Shown here: piece after piece, positions 23,201 to 36,300 of the stretch
How positions within the stretch are numbered: position 1 is the first letter of the stretch
Layout of the letters: every line of letters begins with the position of its first letter
NCBI GenBank assembly: GCA_020746105.1
Contig: CM036636.1
Span: 4,402,001-4,466,000, forward strand
Direction of reading: 5' to 3'
Origin: Trogon surrucura
Lineage: Eukaryota > Chordata > Aves > Trogoniformes > Trogonidae
Length of the DNA stretch: 64,000 bases
Made by a program: the position numbers and the translations under genes
The notes under the pieces: generated by a model
What the model was told of the DNA's origin: nothing
Seen by the model: only the letters and a program-made list of their open reading frames with translations
Database searches by the model: none

Positions 23201-26200
23201 AAAAGGGATAAACTGAATTTATACATCAAAAGTTCCCACAGCAGCTCCTCAGCGCTGCAGATTATGCCCGGGATGGTAAGAACAGAGAGCAGAGAAAGGA
23301 CGCCCGGTTCTGACGAGGAGATTGAGATTAAGGTCAATGGGATTAGGGTGTTTGTCTTTACCAGGCACAGTCGAAAATCCCGGGTTGTGCTGCTTGCTGC
23401 TGAGTTCACAGGGAGCGGGAGAGTGATGTCTCAATGTTAGGACGTGTGTTCCCCCACCTCTGAGGGTGTGAGGACACACGGAGCCAAGCAGCACATCTGT
23501 ACAGCCGGGGAAGTGTTTGGCGTGTGCTTCCCTCGGGATTAGCACTTCAGCAAAGTGGTGCGTTGAGCCAGAGTAACACGTCTCTATTTACTGAGCAGAT
23601 TTTGCATGTTCGCTTGTGCAAGCGAGTAAGTACAAGAAAGGGATGAGCTTTTCTGGAATTGGAACAGTTTCTTTGTCAGCACTGTGGCTCCTCCATTTAA
23701 TTCCACAAATCTGCTGTAATCGGAGTGGCTTCACCCATCAGCTCAGCTGAGAAAGCGAGCACGAGAGGGAAGAAGCATCCCTTACTTTCCAGCTCTCTGC
23801 GTTCTCAGGCATTGCATCAAAGTGGCATGGAGCCTCCTGGGAAAGGGATTTGCTATAACTCATGTCAGTCCCAGCTACATTATGTTTATGGATATGATAG
23901 ACTGAACACTGAAATTACCATTTGCACAAATGATCGCACAATTCCTTCAGGCCTACTGTGTCCCTTTAATAGTCCAATCTTTCAATAATGAAGTGGAGAT
24001 CAGTCAGGACTCTCGGTAAATCCCATCTTTTTCTTTCATTTCTCTTTTTTATTTTTTTTTCCTCCTTTTTTTGGGGGCCTTTTTATTGCACACATTATTT
24101 TCATCCTTTCTTTGAGCCGGATCCATTTACCAAGCGGTTTTAAGGGAGATCTGAAATGAGATTCTCAATATTCTGTTAATACCCCAGAAGTAGCAACCTG
24201 GCAGACAATTCATTGCTGCTTGGGGCAGTGAGTCATGCAGAACTCAGAAGTTAGGGAAGAGGGATGCTATTTGTGAGGCCTCAGAAACAAATACAGTGCA
24301 GGAAAGATACCTCAGAGAGCAGCTTTTCTTTCCTTTTCTTAATCCTGTTCTTGCATATCCTGCTCCATCTCCTTTCAGTTTCTACTCCATTCCATGATAC
24401 TTTCTGAGATTAATATACAGGGCCAAACAGTTGCCAGATAGTGCTAAAATCAAGAAATGTATTAATTGCGTGGATCAAGGTCTAAGCAAAATCCAGGAGG
24501 GTTTGACCCTCTTAACTTTGTCTTCATAAATTGTTCTACTACAGTTCTGTTCATCCATTTCTCAGGGTGGGGAAAAACAGATCTCTCTTTAAGAAGCAAT
24601 AAGTCTTCTTGTGAAGTGAGTTTAAAAACTCAGCCATAGCTAAAAGATGTCAGGGAGAGTTAATAGAAGTGGGACATGTAGAACGAGCTAGAATCTAACT
24701 TCAGATCAGTCTGAAAAATGGTAAGTAGAGGTGAGTAAATCTGATCTTTCAGGACAGACGTTGAAGGACTGGCTGTGGTGCTTGACACGGGGCATGGTCT
24801 GGAGAGGTGATGGGAATGGGAAACCTGCTGACAATAACAGAAGTTCCTGCCAGTTATATTTAGCTAATAGCCTGGGGAGCTGGGAGCAATAAAGAGATGG
24901 TACCCTAGGAAGGAATCATGCTATGTATCGTGTATCCGTGTTTGGACTGCAGCCCTCCATGCCTGAGCCAGATGCTGACGTGGTGTCAATCCATAAAATC
25001 CATGAAAGTCAGTGGACTGGGTTCTCAGGTGGCATGAATCTGTAGGGTTTGATAGAGCTCTACCATCGTACACCAGTGAGAACCCTGAGTCTTGCTTTTT
25101 TTATCTACTGTTTGTGCATTTGTTGATGTATCCATCTCTCTCCTTAGTGTCTCATTCTGTCCCCTCTCTTCCTCAGTTTGCTCCTTTGTTCTCCTTCTGT
25201 TGCCTGTAGTGATTGTCTCTTGTCTTCTCCTAAAATTTTTCTATTTTCTTTAGCATGTATTCTTCTTTTTTCTTGCTTTTCTATTTGACTCCCTTCACAT
25301 TAGCGTGTATCTGATAGTATTTTCAACCAAAACCTGTATATGATCATGCTGAGGGGAGATTATGCCCTGGACATAAACCCCACCGAAGGCAATGGTCAAA
25401 GCCATTAGGTTCCAGGGTGAACACAGTCCCGCTGCACCCCCTATTTCTGTAATAGCGGCGTGCTGGGGAGCAAATTCTGCCTGGAAATCAGTTTGCCAGG
25501 CTCCGCAAAGCGCGAGAAGCAGCTGCAGAAATTGCTGAGGCGTCCTCAGAATTTCAGCAGCTTCTCGGTGGGAGATTCCGCTCCCGGGTTGGAAACCCCA
25601 TCTCTTGTCTGCCTTTCCACTGGTGGGAAGCTGCCGATGTATTTGTTTTTAATTATTTCCCCTGTTGCATTCGCTCTGTTTTCCTGCTTACGTTAACACG
25701 GCTGCTCTTACTGCCTGCGCTGAGCTGCCTGTTTGTCATTTCTGCTGTTTGATGTGTCGTGGTAATCTATGTGCACCCAGCCTGCTGTGCATCGATATTT
25801 ACTAATGGAGCTTCTTGTATGCAGAGGCTGTTTGCAATAAAAAGATAATGAAAAAAACTCCTTGACCCTGGCCAGCAGTTAGCAGAAATCACAGCTATTG
25901 ACAGCGGTGTATCCACCATCCCTCCACGGCATCGGGGAGGAAAGAGCCCGCGGAGGAAGGGGAAGAGGGAGGCTGCAAAATGGGGAATAAGGGCCTGGGG
26001 AAGATGTAGAGGAAAGGAGGAGTAGGAGGGAAAATACTGGAGAAACAGTAAGCGAACTGGGAGGTGTGTGTTGAGTGAGAAGTCATTAAAAGGCGGAGGA
26101 GATGGAAGGAATAAAGTATTGTGGGGGGGAGAAGGGTGGAAATCAAGGAAAGGAGAGACTGGAAAATGGTGCAAAATGAAAGATAAATGTGGGGAGAGGC

Positions 26201-27874
26201 AGGAGAAAAGGCAGAAACACAGGAAGAAACGTGAATGCAGTAAATCACGGAGAGCAAAAGGCCGGTTGGCTGTAGAGTAAATGGGTATTGCTCTGTCCAG
26301 AATCAATAGGTGATTAGCACAGAGGATACAGTTGGCGGCCGTGAGTGGAGCCAGGCTGCTTTGCAGTACCGTGCCTGCAATCCGTTGCCTTCCAAAGAGA
26401 GCTTTGGGTTTACAGCAGTTGAGGATTTGGCTCGGTAACCAAATTTCTGTCCCGAAAAGAATATACAGCATCACCTCTAGTTAGAACTCAGCTCCTTGGT
26501 TACATCCAGGTCCTGAGGCTGCAGCTTCTCTTCCTGTTAATCGCTGCCTCCCCAGGCTGTGACATGAACATGACTGAGTGAGCTCAGGCTTTCCAAACAG
26601 AAGCTTGTGAAATTACCTCTGGAGACACAAGCAAGTATCTGTGTGAGAGCAGACCTCAGTGCAGATTGGACCTCCTTGGTTCTCTCACGAATCTTTTAAA
26701 AAGGTGGAAAGTTTGGGGGCTTTTTTGCCCCAGCCCTGTCGCCTCAGAGGCTTTTGCCCTCATTCTTATTAAATATCCACTTTATTAAGGGAAAATCAGG
26801 TGCATACAAAGATGTTTCTTGTTTCAAAAAACTCATTGCCTGATGGGCTTGTCCTCTGAAGAGGGTACCCTCTTCTGTCTTGAAGACTAGAAACACTTTA
26901 CAGGATATATCTCGCAGTAAGATCCTTATTGATTTTCAAGGCTCTTGCAGTATCAAGCAACAACGGGATCACGAGATGGCTTCATACTTGCAAATTGATC
27001 AAAAAAGACATCGAGAGATTTGATTTATTTTTTTTTAAAATCCTGGACTAGTCCAGGTTTTTGAGAAAGAGTTTTCTGAAACTCATTGCAAGCTGCAACT
27101 GTGAATTCCAGACATGATGGCATCTGAGGGTTTAGTGTTGTGTCCAAGGAGTTTTGGCTCGCTGGACTCTGGCAGACAGGCTGGACTAACCTCATTAATT
27201 GCAACCAAAAGCCTGTCACGCAAAAAAACGTGTTGATTCCTTGGGGCAAAGGGAGACAAAGCTCCTGTGTGGAGAACCACCACCCAGAGCAGGGTGAATG
27301 TGGGGGGCAAAGACAAGCAGTTGAGCAGCAGCAGTGGAGGAGCGCTGACGCCAGTGCAGCAGGGAGGTGTCTTTCCAGTGGTGTGGGGCCAGCGGTGCTG
27401 ACCCCACAGCTCCTGCCCTGCCCAGCTGCCCATTGCACTTTCCCTGGCACCACGAGGGGAAGAACAAGTGATCACAGGGACAAACCAACACTCAGGGTCT
27501 TCTGCAAGGCATCCACCTGCCCGTTAGGACTGCCAAGCGAACTCTGGAGGAGAGCACATCTCCGCTCTCAGTTGTCACCCTCATGTCTGTCGGGTGAGAT
27601 CTGCAGGGTTTGCCCGCTCCTGCCTGCAATGAATTAAAATGTGAGCTGTTCAGTGCAGCCAATGAAGGGAAGCAGCTTCGACTCGGTGTATAAAATCTCT
27701 GAAGTAGTGGGGATGCCTGTGCCTCCTCAGCCTACTCTGTGCCACCGTGCCTTCTTGCAGTGCCGCAGGGCTGGCAGTTTGTGGGGTGCAGGCAGTGGTA
27801 GAAGGTGCTGCTTGTATCGGATGATGATTTTTTATGTTCTGGAGCTCTGCAAAAACAGGAGCAGAGCCTTTGCC
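20216..27874. other. Non-coding stretch, no gene recognised
   Basis: About 7.7 kb without a recognisable gene or transposon. Features are compositional: T-rich tracts near 24030-24085, a purine-rich patch at 25925-26265 (listed separately), and a GC-richer patch near 27200-27450 with overlapping frames of 130-165 codons on both strands and no recognised domain. A frame running into the next CR1 (27641-28126) owes only its C-terminal half to that element. Confidence 0.5.
25925..26265 (+). other. Purine-rich strand-asymmetric tract
   Basis: The plus strand is strongly enriched in A and G for about 340 bp (GAGGAAGGGGAAGAGGGAGG-type words), so the minus strand is pyrimidine-rich. This accounts for the 235-codon minus-strand frame at 25767-26474, whose middle is a Ser/Pro/Leu/Phe-rich run (for example FHPSPPHNTLFLPSPPPF) with no known domain. 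Such tracts can form triplex structures or be degenerate GA-rich simple sequence. Confidence 0.65.
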
Positions 27875-28191
27875 AAGGGACTGAAAGGCAGCTGTAGTGA
27901 GACGAGTGTTGGCCTCTTCTCCCTAGTGAATAGTGATAGGACAAGAGGGAACGGGTTCAAGTTGTGCCAGGGGAAGTTTAGATTGGATATTAGGAAAACC
28001 TTCTTCACCGAAAGGGTGGTGAAGCGCTGGAATGGGTTGCCAAAGGAGGTGGTGGAGTCACTATCCCTGGAAGAGTTTAAAAAAATGTTGGATGTGGCAC
28101 TTCAGGAGATGATTCGGCTGGTGTAGGGCTGTAGGTTGGACTTGATGATCTTAAAGGTCCTTTCCAACCTTTATGATTCTCTGATTCTATG
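27875..28191 (+). mobile_element. CR1 LINE 3' fragment, plus strand
   Basis: A 5'-truncated CR1 copy. The translated end reads [25 protein letters not shown] in several steps, then [23 protein letters not shown], the conserved C-terminus of CR1 ORF2, stopping at 28126. The short 3' UTR contains TTGGACTTGATGATCTTAAA and ends with GATTCTCTGATTCTATG. The reading frame is intact to the stop, so it is only moderately diverged. Its sequence differs in kind from the copies at 47.8 and 60.1 kb ([11 protein letters not shown] versus [11 protein letters not shown]), indicating a different CR1 subfamily. The 5' boundary is approximate. Confidence 0.95.
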
Positions 28192-31105
28192 GCTGAGACA
28201 CGTCACCTTCTCCTGGGCAGCAGCATGACTGTGTAAGGAGTGCCACGGAAAATCGTACAACAAAACCAAATTAAATCCGAGTGCCTAAAGCAAAGCACTT
28301 AGATCCATACTTAATGGCCTGATTCCCAGCAGAGCGCAGTCCTTGCACCCCAAAGACTTCCCCCATCGCATGGCTGTAGCCTGTAGTGAATTTTTGTGCT
28401 TTTTAAGGTGAAGTATTTTAAGACCGGCTTCCCAGTGGCTTTGCTAATTTAATTTAGAGAAGGGAAGCGGGCACGTGGATCCGTGAACTCGTTGGAAGTC
28501 AACTGTGCTTTGCAGTCGGTGAACCTGGCTGTTAATTACCACAAGGTGAAAGAGCAGCCACCTTCTCCCGCGCTGTCCCCCCAGCAGCGAGTGGCAGCGG
28601 GGTCACTTGCCAGTGCCCGTGCAGGGGCAGCCCCAGTGAAGGGGAAGGTGCTCTTCTCTTGGTGTCTAACGAGGTAGCACTTGGTGCCACCTGAGGACCG
28701 CGTTTTGGTGGCATTTGGTCATCCTGGATATCGCAGGAGCGGGAGGAACAAGGCTGAGCTGAAGAGGATTAGCGGGAGTGATTTGCAGGCTGGGATGTTA
28801 TTCAGAGAGATTCCTGACATGGGCTGAGGCGCTGATCTGGGGGATTCAGAGTCTCCAACACAAAAGCAGTTGTCAAGAAACCGGTCCAGACCAAGGAAAC
28901 TGCAGCGTCTGTTCCCTCTTACTTGTCTTTGGATAGCCAAGGGTTTTTTAAAAACTGTTCTTTCCCCATTGTTTAACTATTATTAACCTGAGCCGTTTGC
29001 TGTTGGAAGCTAAGGGGTATTTTACAAGGTTTTACAGGAACAAGTCAATTTCAATGAAATGTTTGATGAAGAATAGTTACAGTGAATTGTTTTGACTTCC
29101 TATTTCAGTTTGATAATGACAGAATGTTTTGTTTTGAGAACAGAAAAACACTTGCTTTCCACTTTTTATTTTCCAACCTAATTTGTATGGATTTTGTATT
29201 ACATTAAGGCACTAATTTTAAATAGCTTGTAGTAGCATAAAGTGCTTCACATTATGGCATTTTGATGTCTCCATATGATTTTTTTACTTTTTTTTTTTAC
29301 ACAACTTCTCTGTGGGAAGATTTGAGAACCTGGGCTGCTGCTTCCCGATCAGAAGAGAAATTGCCTTTACAAATGGAAGTTCACTTTTCTGGCTACAGCT
29401 GCTACCCCTGCAACTTACCTTTTCCCTTCTCAAAATATTCACAGTCCTTCTTCCCTCTGTCTTTAGCACTCTTTCCTCCTTCTTATTTTCTCCTTCCTAT
29501 CCTTGGTGTACTCAGGAAAAATCTCCTGTACTTTAAAGAAAAAGTGAAAATGCAGATATAAACCACAGGTTTTTGGTATATATGGGGCAAAACAGGGCTG
29601 TGGTCACATAAAGGCTGGATTTTATTCTAGCGGAAGGAATTTTCATCCCCATGGTCCATACATATGCACAAACATTATGTATGTTGGTATAGAAACACCC
29701 ACTCATGTCTGCAATATCCTTGTTCTGTTCTGTAACCACTCTTTAGCTCTGTGATCATGTCACCGTTGATAGAAAATGGGTGGAAGTGGAATATACGAGT
29801 AACAAGAGAAAGGGAGCAGATGCAGAGGAATAGGAAGCTGCTTGGACAAGAAGCAGAATCGCAGCTGAAGAGTTGGGAGAAGTGGAGGACGCGTGTGTAT
29901 GCGGGGGGAGCGGGGGTGCACGCTTTGGAAGAGACGCTGCTGGTGATGACAAAGGAATTACGGTGGCAGTTTTGTTGTTCCTTTCTAACCTCCTCTCTGG
30001 CAGACTTGATGACAGTCTCATTTTGGCTACATTCCTCTGTGTTGTACATCTCATTTTTTCAATCCCATTTGTTCTCTCACCTCTCCTGTTTCCATTCCGT
30101 TACACGCTACGTCTCCATCTCTGCAAGACCCCTCTCCAACCTCCCGACAGCTCCCTTTTCTCCCTTTTCTCCCTGGCCACCCTCCATGCTCGAGCAGTGG
30201 AGGCATCCTTGCATCTCTTGTTCCCCTTCTCCACCACAGTTCTGTTGGTTGTGGTTTTTTTTTCTCAAGCCAAAAGTCTGTCACCTGTAAGAGGCATTTT
30301 AAGGACTGGGATTTCTTCTTACATTTTGTAGGTTATGCTTATCTCTGTAAAGCCTAAATTTATTGTTGTGTAATCAAATACCAAATTGATGACAGCTCCA
30401 ACAGCCTCTCCCTTGCTGCTCTCATGACATGAGAGTCTCCCGTTGGCCAACAGTGAGATCAGGTGGGTCCAGGAAAATAAGGAATGGGGTAAGGAGGAGA
30501 AGTCTAAGTGCGTTGGGAGAGAACATCCCTCCTGTATAGGAGTGACATTAAACACGTTGTTTAGGTGTGCTGAAAGAAGTTTAAATATAAAGTCGATGAA
30601 AATCTGTGAAGGATAGGCTAGATTAGGTTAACCAAGATTAGCAATACAAGACAGAGACAAGAGGAAAGGAGGGAGAGGGATGCGCAGAGGAAGAGAACTG
30701 TCCTTGTTTTGTACAGGGAATGTCTTTGCATCGCTCAGCGCTTTGTATCTTGATACGCTGTGTGGGGCAGCAGAAACTTGGTGAGAGGGATGTTTTGAAC
30801 AAGATCTTTCCTCTTAATGAAATATAGATTTCACAGGGCCATTGCAGGTTGGGTTTTTTTTTTCAAGCTTTTTTTTACTTTTGCAAGTCAAAAGGGGGGA
30901 AACAAATCTTAATGCTTCATTCTGTCCATTACTTGTGACTGCTAAATGGCAGTGGAGAGAAAACTTTCTGTGGCTGCGTAGCTAAAAAGAAGTGCAAGAA
31001 ACTTGCCCAAAATTGATTGTTTATACTTGGTCTTCACAAATACATTAGATAGCTATCTGAGAGTAGTAAAATTCAAATACAAACAAGCACGCACATAAAT
31101 ATGGA

Positions 31106-31133
31106 TACATATATATACACACACACAGTGTGT
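31106..31133. repeat. Compound TA/CA microsatellite
   Basis: A short run of alternating AT dinucleotides passes into about five CA units and then GTGTGT. It is too short to be highly polymorphic. Confidence 0.8.
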
Positions 31134-33369
31134 ATTTATTCAGACTGTAAATCCTGTGTTTGTTAGCTTCCAGTGAATTCATTACTTGCACAGATGCGGC
31201 TGGGAGCCCTATAACCTGGCACAGCTTGTATTTCCTCTGGGAGAACCTACCATTGCCAGCAACCTCGGAGCTGAGAAGACCTTAGAAAATTTGTTCCCCA
31301 ACTCTAGACCCTCCGGTGCTGCTGAAAGGGCCAAATACCTTTGCTCACGCGACACCCATCCCGAAGACCTTGTGAGTGTCTCCTATCCCTCACTAGCAGC
31401 CGTGGCAGTCGGGCAGCCGCGCTTCATTTCCTGCGGAATTTCAGCTGCTTCGGTATTTATCAAGAGCATCTGTTAAACAATCTGGAGGGGAGCGGTAATG
31501 GTGCCATTAGCGCGTGTGCGGAGAGGGAGGTTCTCAGCAGCACCGAGAGCAGAAGAGACGAGTCTGTGTGTGGAGTGTTTGGGGGTGTCGTGACCTTGAC
31601 TTCTCGCTGATGAGCGATGCCGTGTGTCTTGGAGCAGAAATGACGGTGGTAATGTTTCTCTGAATAGATGAGTTCTGGTCACCGGGGCTAGGGAGGGACG
31701 AAGAGGATGAATAATTAGAGAGACAGAAACAGTCAGCATCGAGTTCTTGCAGAGTACTGTTCCTGAGTGTAGTGAGGAAGCACTAGAAAAACCGTGCAGG
31801 AGTGTATAGTCCCTTTCCCTAAAGGTCATCTTTCATATGGAGTCTTTTTAGCCATCACTGACCCACTGTTGGTACTTCTGGGCTCCGCAGAGGGTGTGCA
31901 CAAGAAAACAAATGCACTGAAATGAGCAGTAACATGCCCAGAATGTAAATCTTTTTTTTTTGCAAATGAAACAGCTCAGCCAGACCTGCAGTGCTCCTGA
32001 CATTCAGCTGCTGGGCCCTAACCCTGCTTGCAAATTTACAGCCGCAACCTCCTGGACCCTCCTAAATTTCCAGCAGCTTCCTGCAAAACCAACATCAGAA
32101 ACACAGCGTTCTGTGTTTGGCTCGGGGCGCTCTGCGAGGTGCTGTGGCACAGTGGTTGATGGGCGAGAATACTCTTTCCTTGGCCATCACTACCCAAAAA
32201 CACTGGGCAGACCAGAGCCCCTTCCTTCACCCAGAAAGGCAGCCCCGACTTGGGGGATTGATTCTCGAGTGGTGCCCAGGGTCTGGCAGCACCAGTTCCG
32301 CTCTCTTTCCGAAATGCAACTTGTTTCCAGCGATAGTCAAAGTTTTGCCTGTCGCATATTTTTTTCTTTCCTTTTGATTTACGCATCTGCGCACTTCTGT
32401 AGTCCTAATTCATTTCTTCATTGGCCCTTTAGCTGTTATATTTTTGCTTGTCAGGGTGCTCTTTTAATTTTTTTTCCCCCGTTATAAATATATAAAACAT
32501 TTAATGAAGAAATAATGATATTTTCTCATGTCGCTGACTATTTTTCCTGTCATCTTTGATGTGCTTGTAATGTGGGCGGACATATTATTTATGACCAGGG
32601 AAATTAAATATTATTTCACTTTTTTTTTTTCCCTAATGCAATCTGTGTCATCTTCCAGTTCCCAATTTCTTTCCATTAAAGTTATTGTCTTTGCTGTTCC
32701 ACTCGACCGTTTGCTGTTGGTTTTGTAACAGCGCTGCCAGAAGATGCAGAAAAATATAATGGAGAAAAGAAATGGCATAATTTGCAGGAGATACTTCTCT
32801 CATCTCATTTAAATGAAGACAGTTTGTTCGTGAGTGTCAAAAACATCAAGAGCAACAAAAATATGGAAATGGGTAATTTCTTGCACTAGGAATACTTCCA
32901 AAGGTTTGGAGATTCTGTCTGATTCTAGCAGCTACTAAAGAGTTGTCCAAGCCAAACTTACAGCATGAAATAACTTAAAACCTCAAATGCTTGAAGTCTA
33001 GGACTGAATTTTTTAAATCCTTGGCCCCAGATGCTTCTCTCATCTGCTGCCAGAATGTCCTCAAAACTGAAATAGGAATCACAGTCCCTAACATATTGCT
33101 TTATCGTTTGGGTGTTACAGAGACAACATAGAGCTGGACAAGGTGATGCTGTGGTGTGCAGGACACAGCCTTCACGTTTAACCTCTTGTTTTGCATTTTC
33201 CGGTCCTTCCATAGCAGATGGCACCATGAGACCATGAGACAGGACCTTTTGTACTTCCAGCACCTGCTCCAGCCAAAAGGGACTCACCAGACATTCTTGG
33301 GTGGGATTTTTGTCTCTCAGGAGAAGTAGGATTCACCCTTTATCCTAGTTTATTCCCTGTGGTGTTTTG

Positions 33370-33388
33370 TTTTTTTTTTTTTTTTTTT
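33370..33388. repeat. T homopolymer (19)
   Basis: Nineteen consecutive Ts followed by CTTT. No retrotransposon body adjoins it on either side, so it looks like a stand-alone homopolymer rather than the tail of a recognised element. Confidence 0.9.
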
Positions 33389-36300
33389 CTTTAACCAGGG
33401 AAGACAGGTGAGCATCGCTTGAGTTGATTCATCTCTTCCCTCTGCATTAGTCACTTTTTTCCTGATGGGTGGAATTGCCTTTGACAGATGATGGTTACTC
33501 TATGGACTACAGAGGAAGCCCAGACAACCAGCTGAGTCCTGTCAATCAGCTTTAAGTTCTACAGACTAACGGGGGAGAAATCCCATCCATTCTTTCCACT
33601 TGTCCTATTCCTGTTTTCAGCCACAGCAGCTACAATACGTAGTCTCCCATGGGAATCGGAGGTGAAGGCTGGCAACCCTGAATGTTAGAGAAATAAGGAG
33701 CACCCTGACTAATTTTATCCCAGAATGGTCTTTCTCCATAGCTCAGGTATTTTCCTACTTCTTCCTCATGCTGCCTGTGTATTCAGTAGTGTATTCTGCA
33801 GAGGAATTTCCCCCCTGCTTTCTTTTCAGTGTCCTGGCTTTGTTTCACTATTCCTAGTTCCTCGTAGCAAGTCAAACCCAAATAGCCTTGTTTCACCTTT
33901 CTTCTCTTTTTCCCTTTTATTTTTTTTTTTCTTTCCCCCCTTCAACATCTCAGCAAGGCTGCCTGCTAATCTCTTCTTTTGCAAAGATTAGAAACCTAGT
34001 TTTTCTTTGACCTTTCTGAACAATCAGCATCTTGGAGTCCCCAAGATGGGTCACCATTATCTCATCTTTTGGGCTGCTGACAACGATTAAGCAGGACAAA
34101 GGATTTGCTCAGGGCTATGGAGTTTCAGTCCACCCTTAGGGAGTACCAGGAAATAAAATCAAGTAGAGAGGGAAAGCTCCAGCAAAACGAAAGGTTCGAC
34201 CTTTAGAAAACATCCTTGGCTGGTGCGTTCTCACCTTTCCAAATCTACATAACTAAGAGTTGCAAAAATAGGTCTCTAAGTGCAGACACCTGCCTCTAGA
34301 CTAACTCCCCAGAGGACCGCTCCCACGGCGTGCTCCTCTGAAATGAACACTCGGGACTTTTGAAAACGAGGTCACAAACAGAAAGGCACTGTCAGGCTGT
34401 TATTTTTGCTTACGGTATATCTAGCCACGTATCCATCCATCGGTGTGCTGTGATCTGTACAACTTTTTGCTCAGGTTTAGGTTACCCCCGTACAACAGCT
34501 CCGAGCAGGGGATGACGGATATTTCTGCCACTCACGATCAATCTAACCACAGAGCTGCACCTCTTCAAAGTGCAATTTCTTTACCAACTCCTACTCCCAG
34601 CAGTCGCTCTTCTGTTGCTTGCTTTTCCCAAGGAAAAAGAACAACTGCTGCCCGTGCAGGGCCAGGTGAATTAGCAGCAGGAGAGTTACCAGCTTTCCCA
34701 TCCAGCCAGAGGATTCAGTGCAGTGGTTTGTTACAGTGGACTCCAAAGAGCACTACGTATGCAAGAACTTCATGTTTCTCACATGCTCGTGTCACCTCAC
34801 ATAAGCCAAACAACTGACCAAACAAACCAGGAACTAATTTTTACTATACTACTATCCTTCCTTACTCCTACTCATCTTGCCCACCGAGCAGAGGAGGAAC
34901 CTAAAGTGCAGACAAATCATACGACAAAATCATGACCACAGGTTACCTTAAACAGATGAGGTGGCAGTGGCATACGTACAAAGAGAACTGGTTACTATAT
35001 ACTTACATTCACACACACGTACATGCTGGGGTGTCCTTGTGGACAGCGAGAGAGATTTGGGCTTCTCACATGACTGTTTTCTGCTTCTTTAGAGCATCCC
35101 TGCCAAGTGAGGCAAGGAAAGTGAAGGCAAAGAGGGGAGTCGTTAAGAGAAAGTTAAGAAAAGGAAAAAAAAAAGAAGATTTTTTTTTTAAATGGGCTAA
35201 AGTGTGAAGAATGGTCTTTGTGAACAATTCGGTCATTTATCATTATTTCATTGGCATTGTATGAATTATAAATTCCAGACTATAATGGAGTAATATCTCA
35301 TCTCCTTTCCCTCTCAGTGGGCACTGGATGAATGGCCAGGTGAGCTGCACTTGGATCAGCCACGTTCTCCAGAAGAGTCTCTGTTCACCTCAAACTGCTT
35401 TCCTGAATTTCTTCTCACTAAGTGCGTGTTGATCTCTTATCCATCTTTTCTGGATGTTAAAATTAATGAGAACTTCAAAAATAGCTTTTATCTTTTTGAA
35501 GAAAGCTTAGAAAGTGTTTTATTTTGCTCTTATTTTTCTCTTCCTATTGAAAAATAGAAAAGGAGAGAGGCAGAGAAACATAAAAAAGGAGAGCTGAACC
35601 CAAGTGATGTGGTTTTGCCATTTATCCGAGGGTGAAGTGTGGACACGAACTGTGTTATAGTAGTTCAGCTAGTGAGTGTAGCATGCCGAGCTGAAATAAC
35701 TCACCAACATTCTTTCAGGTGTTTTTGTGCCTATAATTGCCTGTAACAGAGCAGGTTCACAGCCAATGATGTAAATGGGATTTGCCCCCTTCAAAACTGA
35801 TGTTTCAGTTCAGAGAGCTCTGACTTTTGGAGTATTTCTGTTGTACCTGCAGAAGAAGAGTCAACTCAAGTGCACTAGATGGATTTAAAACAAAAGAACA
35901 GTATTAGTGCTGCAAGAGATTTAAGGAGCTTTGGTGAAATCTGGCTTTAAGAGGTAGGCAGTGTGGTGTTTACTTTGTAGACCATCAGGGTCTACCAGAA
36001 ACTAACAGTAGCCAGAAACATCAGCAGATCATCGTCCACACATTTTGATTTCCAGTAATACTGCACTTTGGCTGTGTCACAGCCAAAACAAGAGATCCTA
36101 AACAGAATAGCTATTACCTTGATACTGTTAATTCAGTGGGCACTTTTTTCGGTTTTTCTTTGTTGCATTTTTATTTCCATACCTCTTCACTACTCACATG
36201 CAGGTTTCCCTCTCTCTTCCATAGCAGCTTGTCACTGATTCCCAAGTGATTTGCTTGGGACATGGAGCCCTCAAGCGTTTGAGGTTTTGGGAACAGAGAT

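Noticed and set aside
25767-26474. 235-codon minus-strand frame
   Set aside because: It covers a purine-rich plus strand, giving a Ser/Pro/Leu/Phe-biased product with no domain; compositional artefact.
27641-27874. N-terminal half of the 161-codon frame running into the CR1 copy
   Set aside because: Unrelated flanking sequence in chance frame with the CR1 ORF; no domain.
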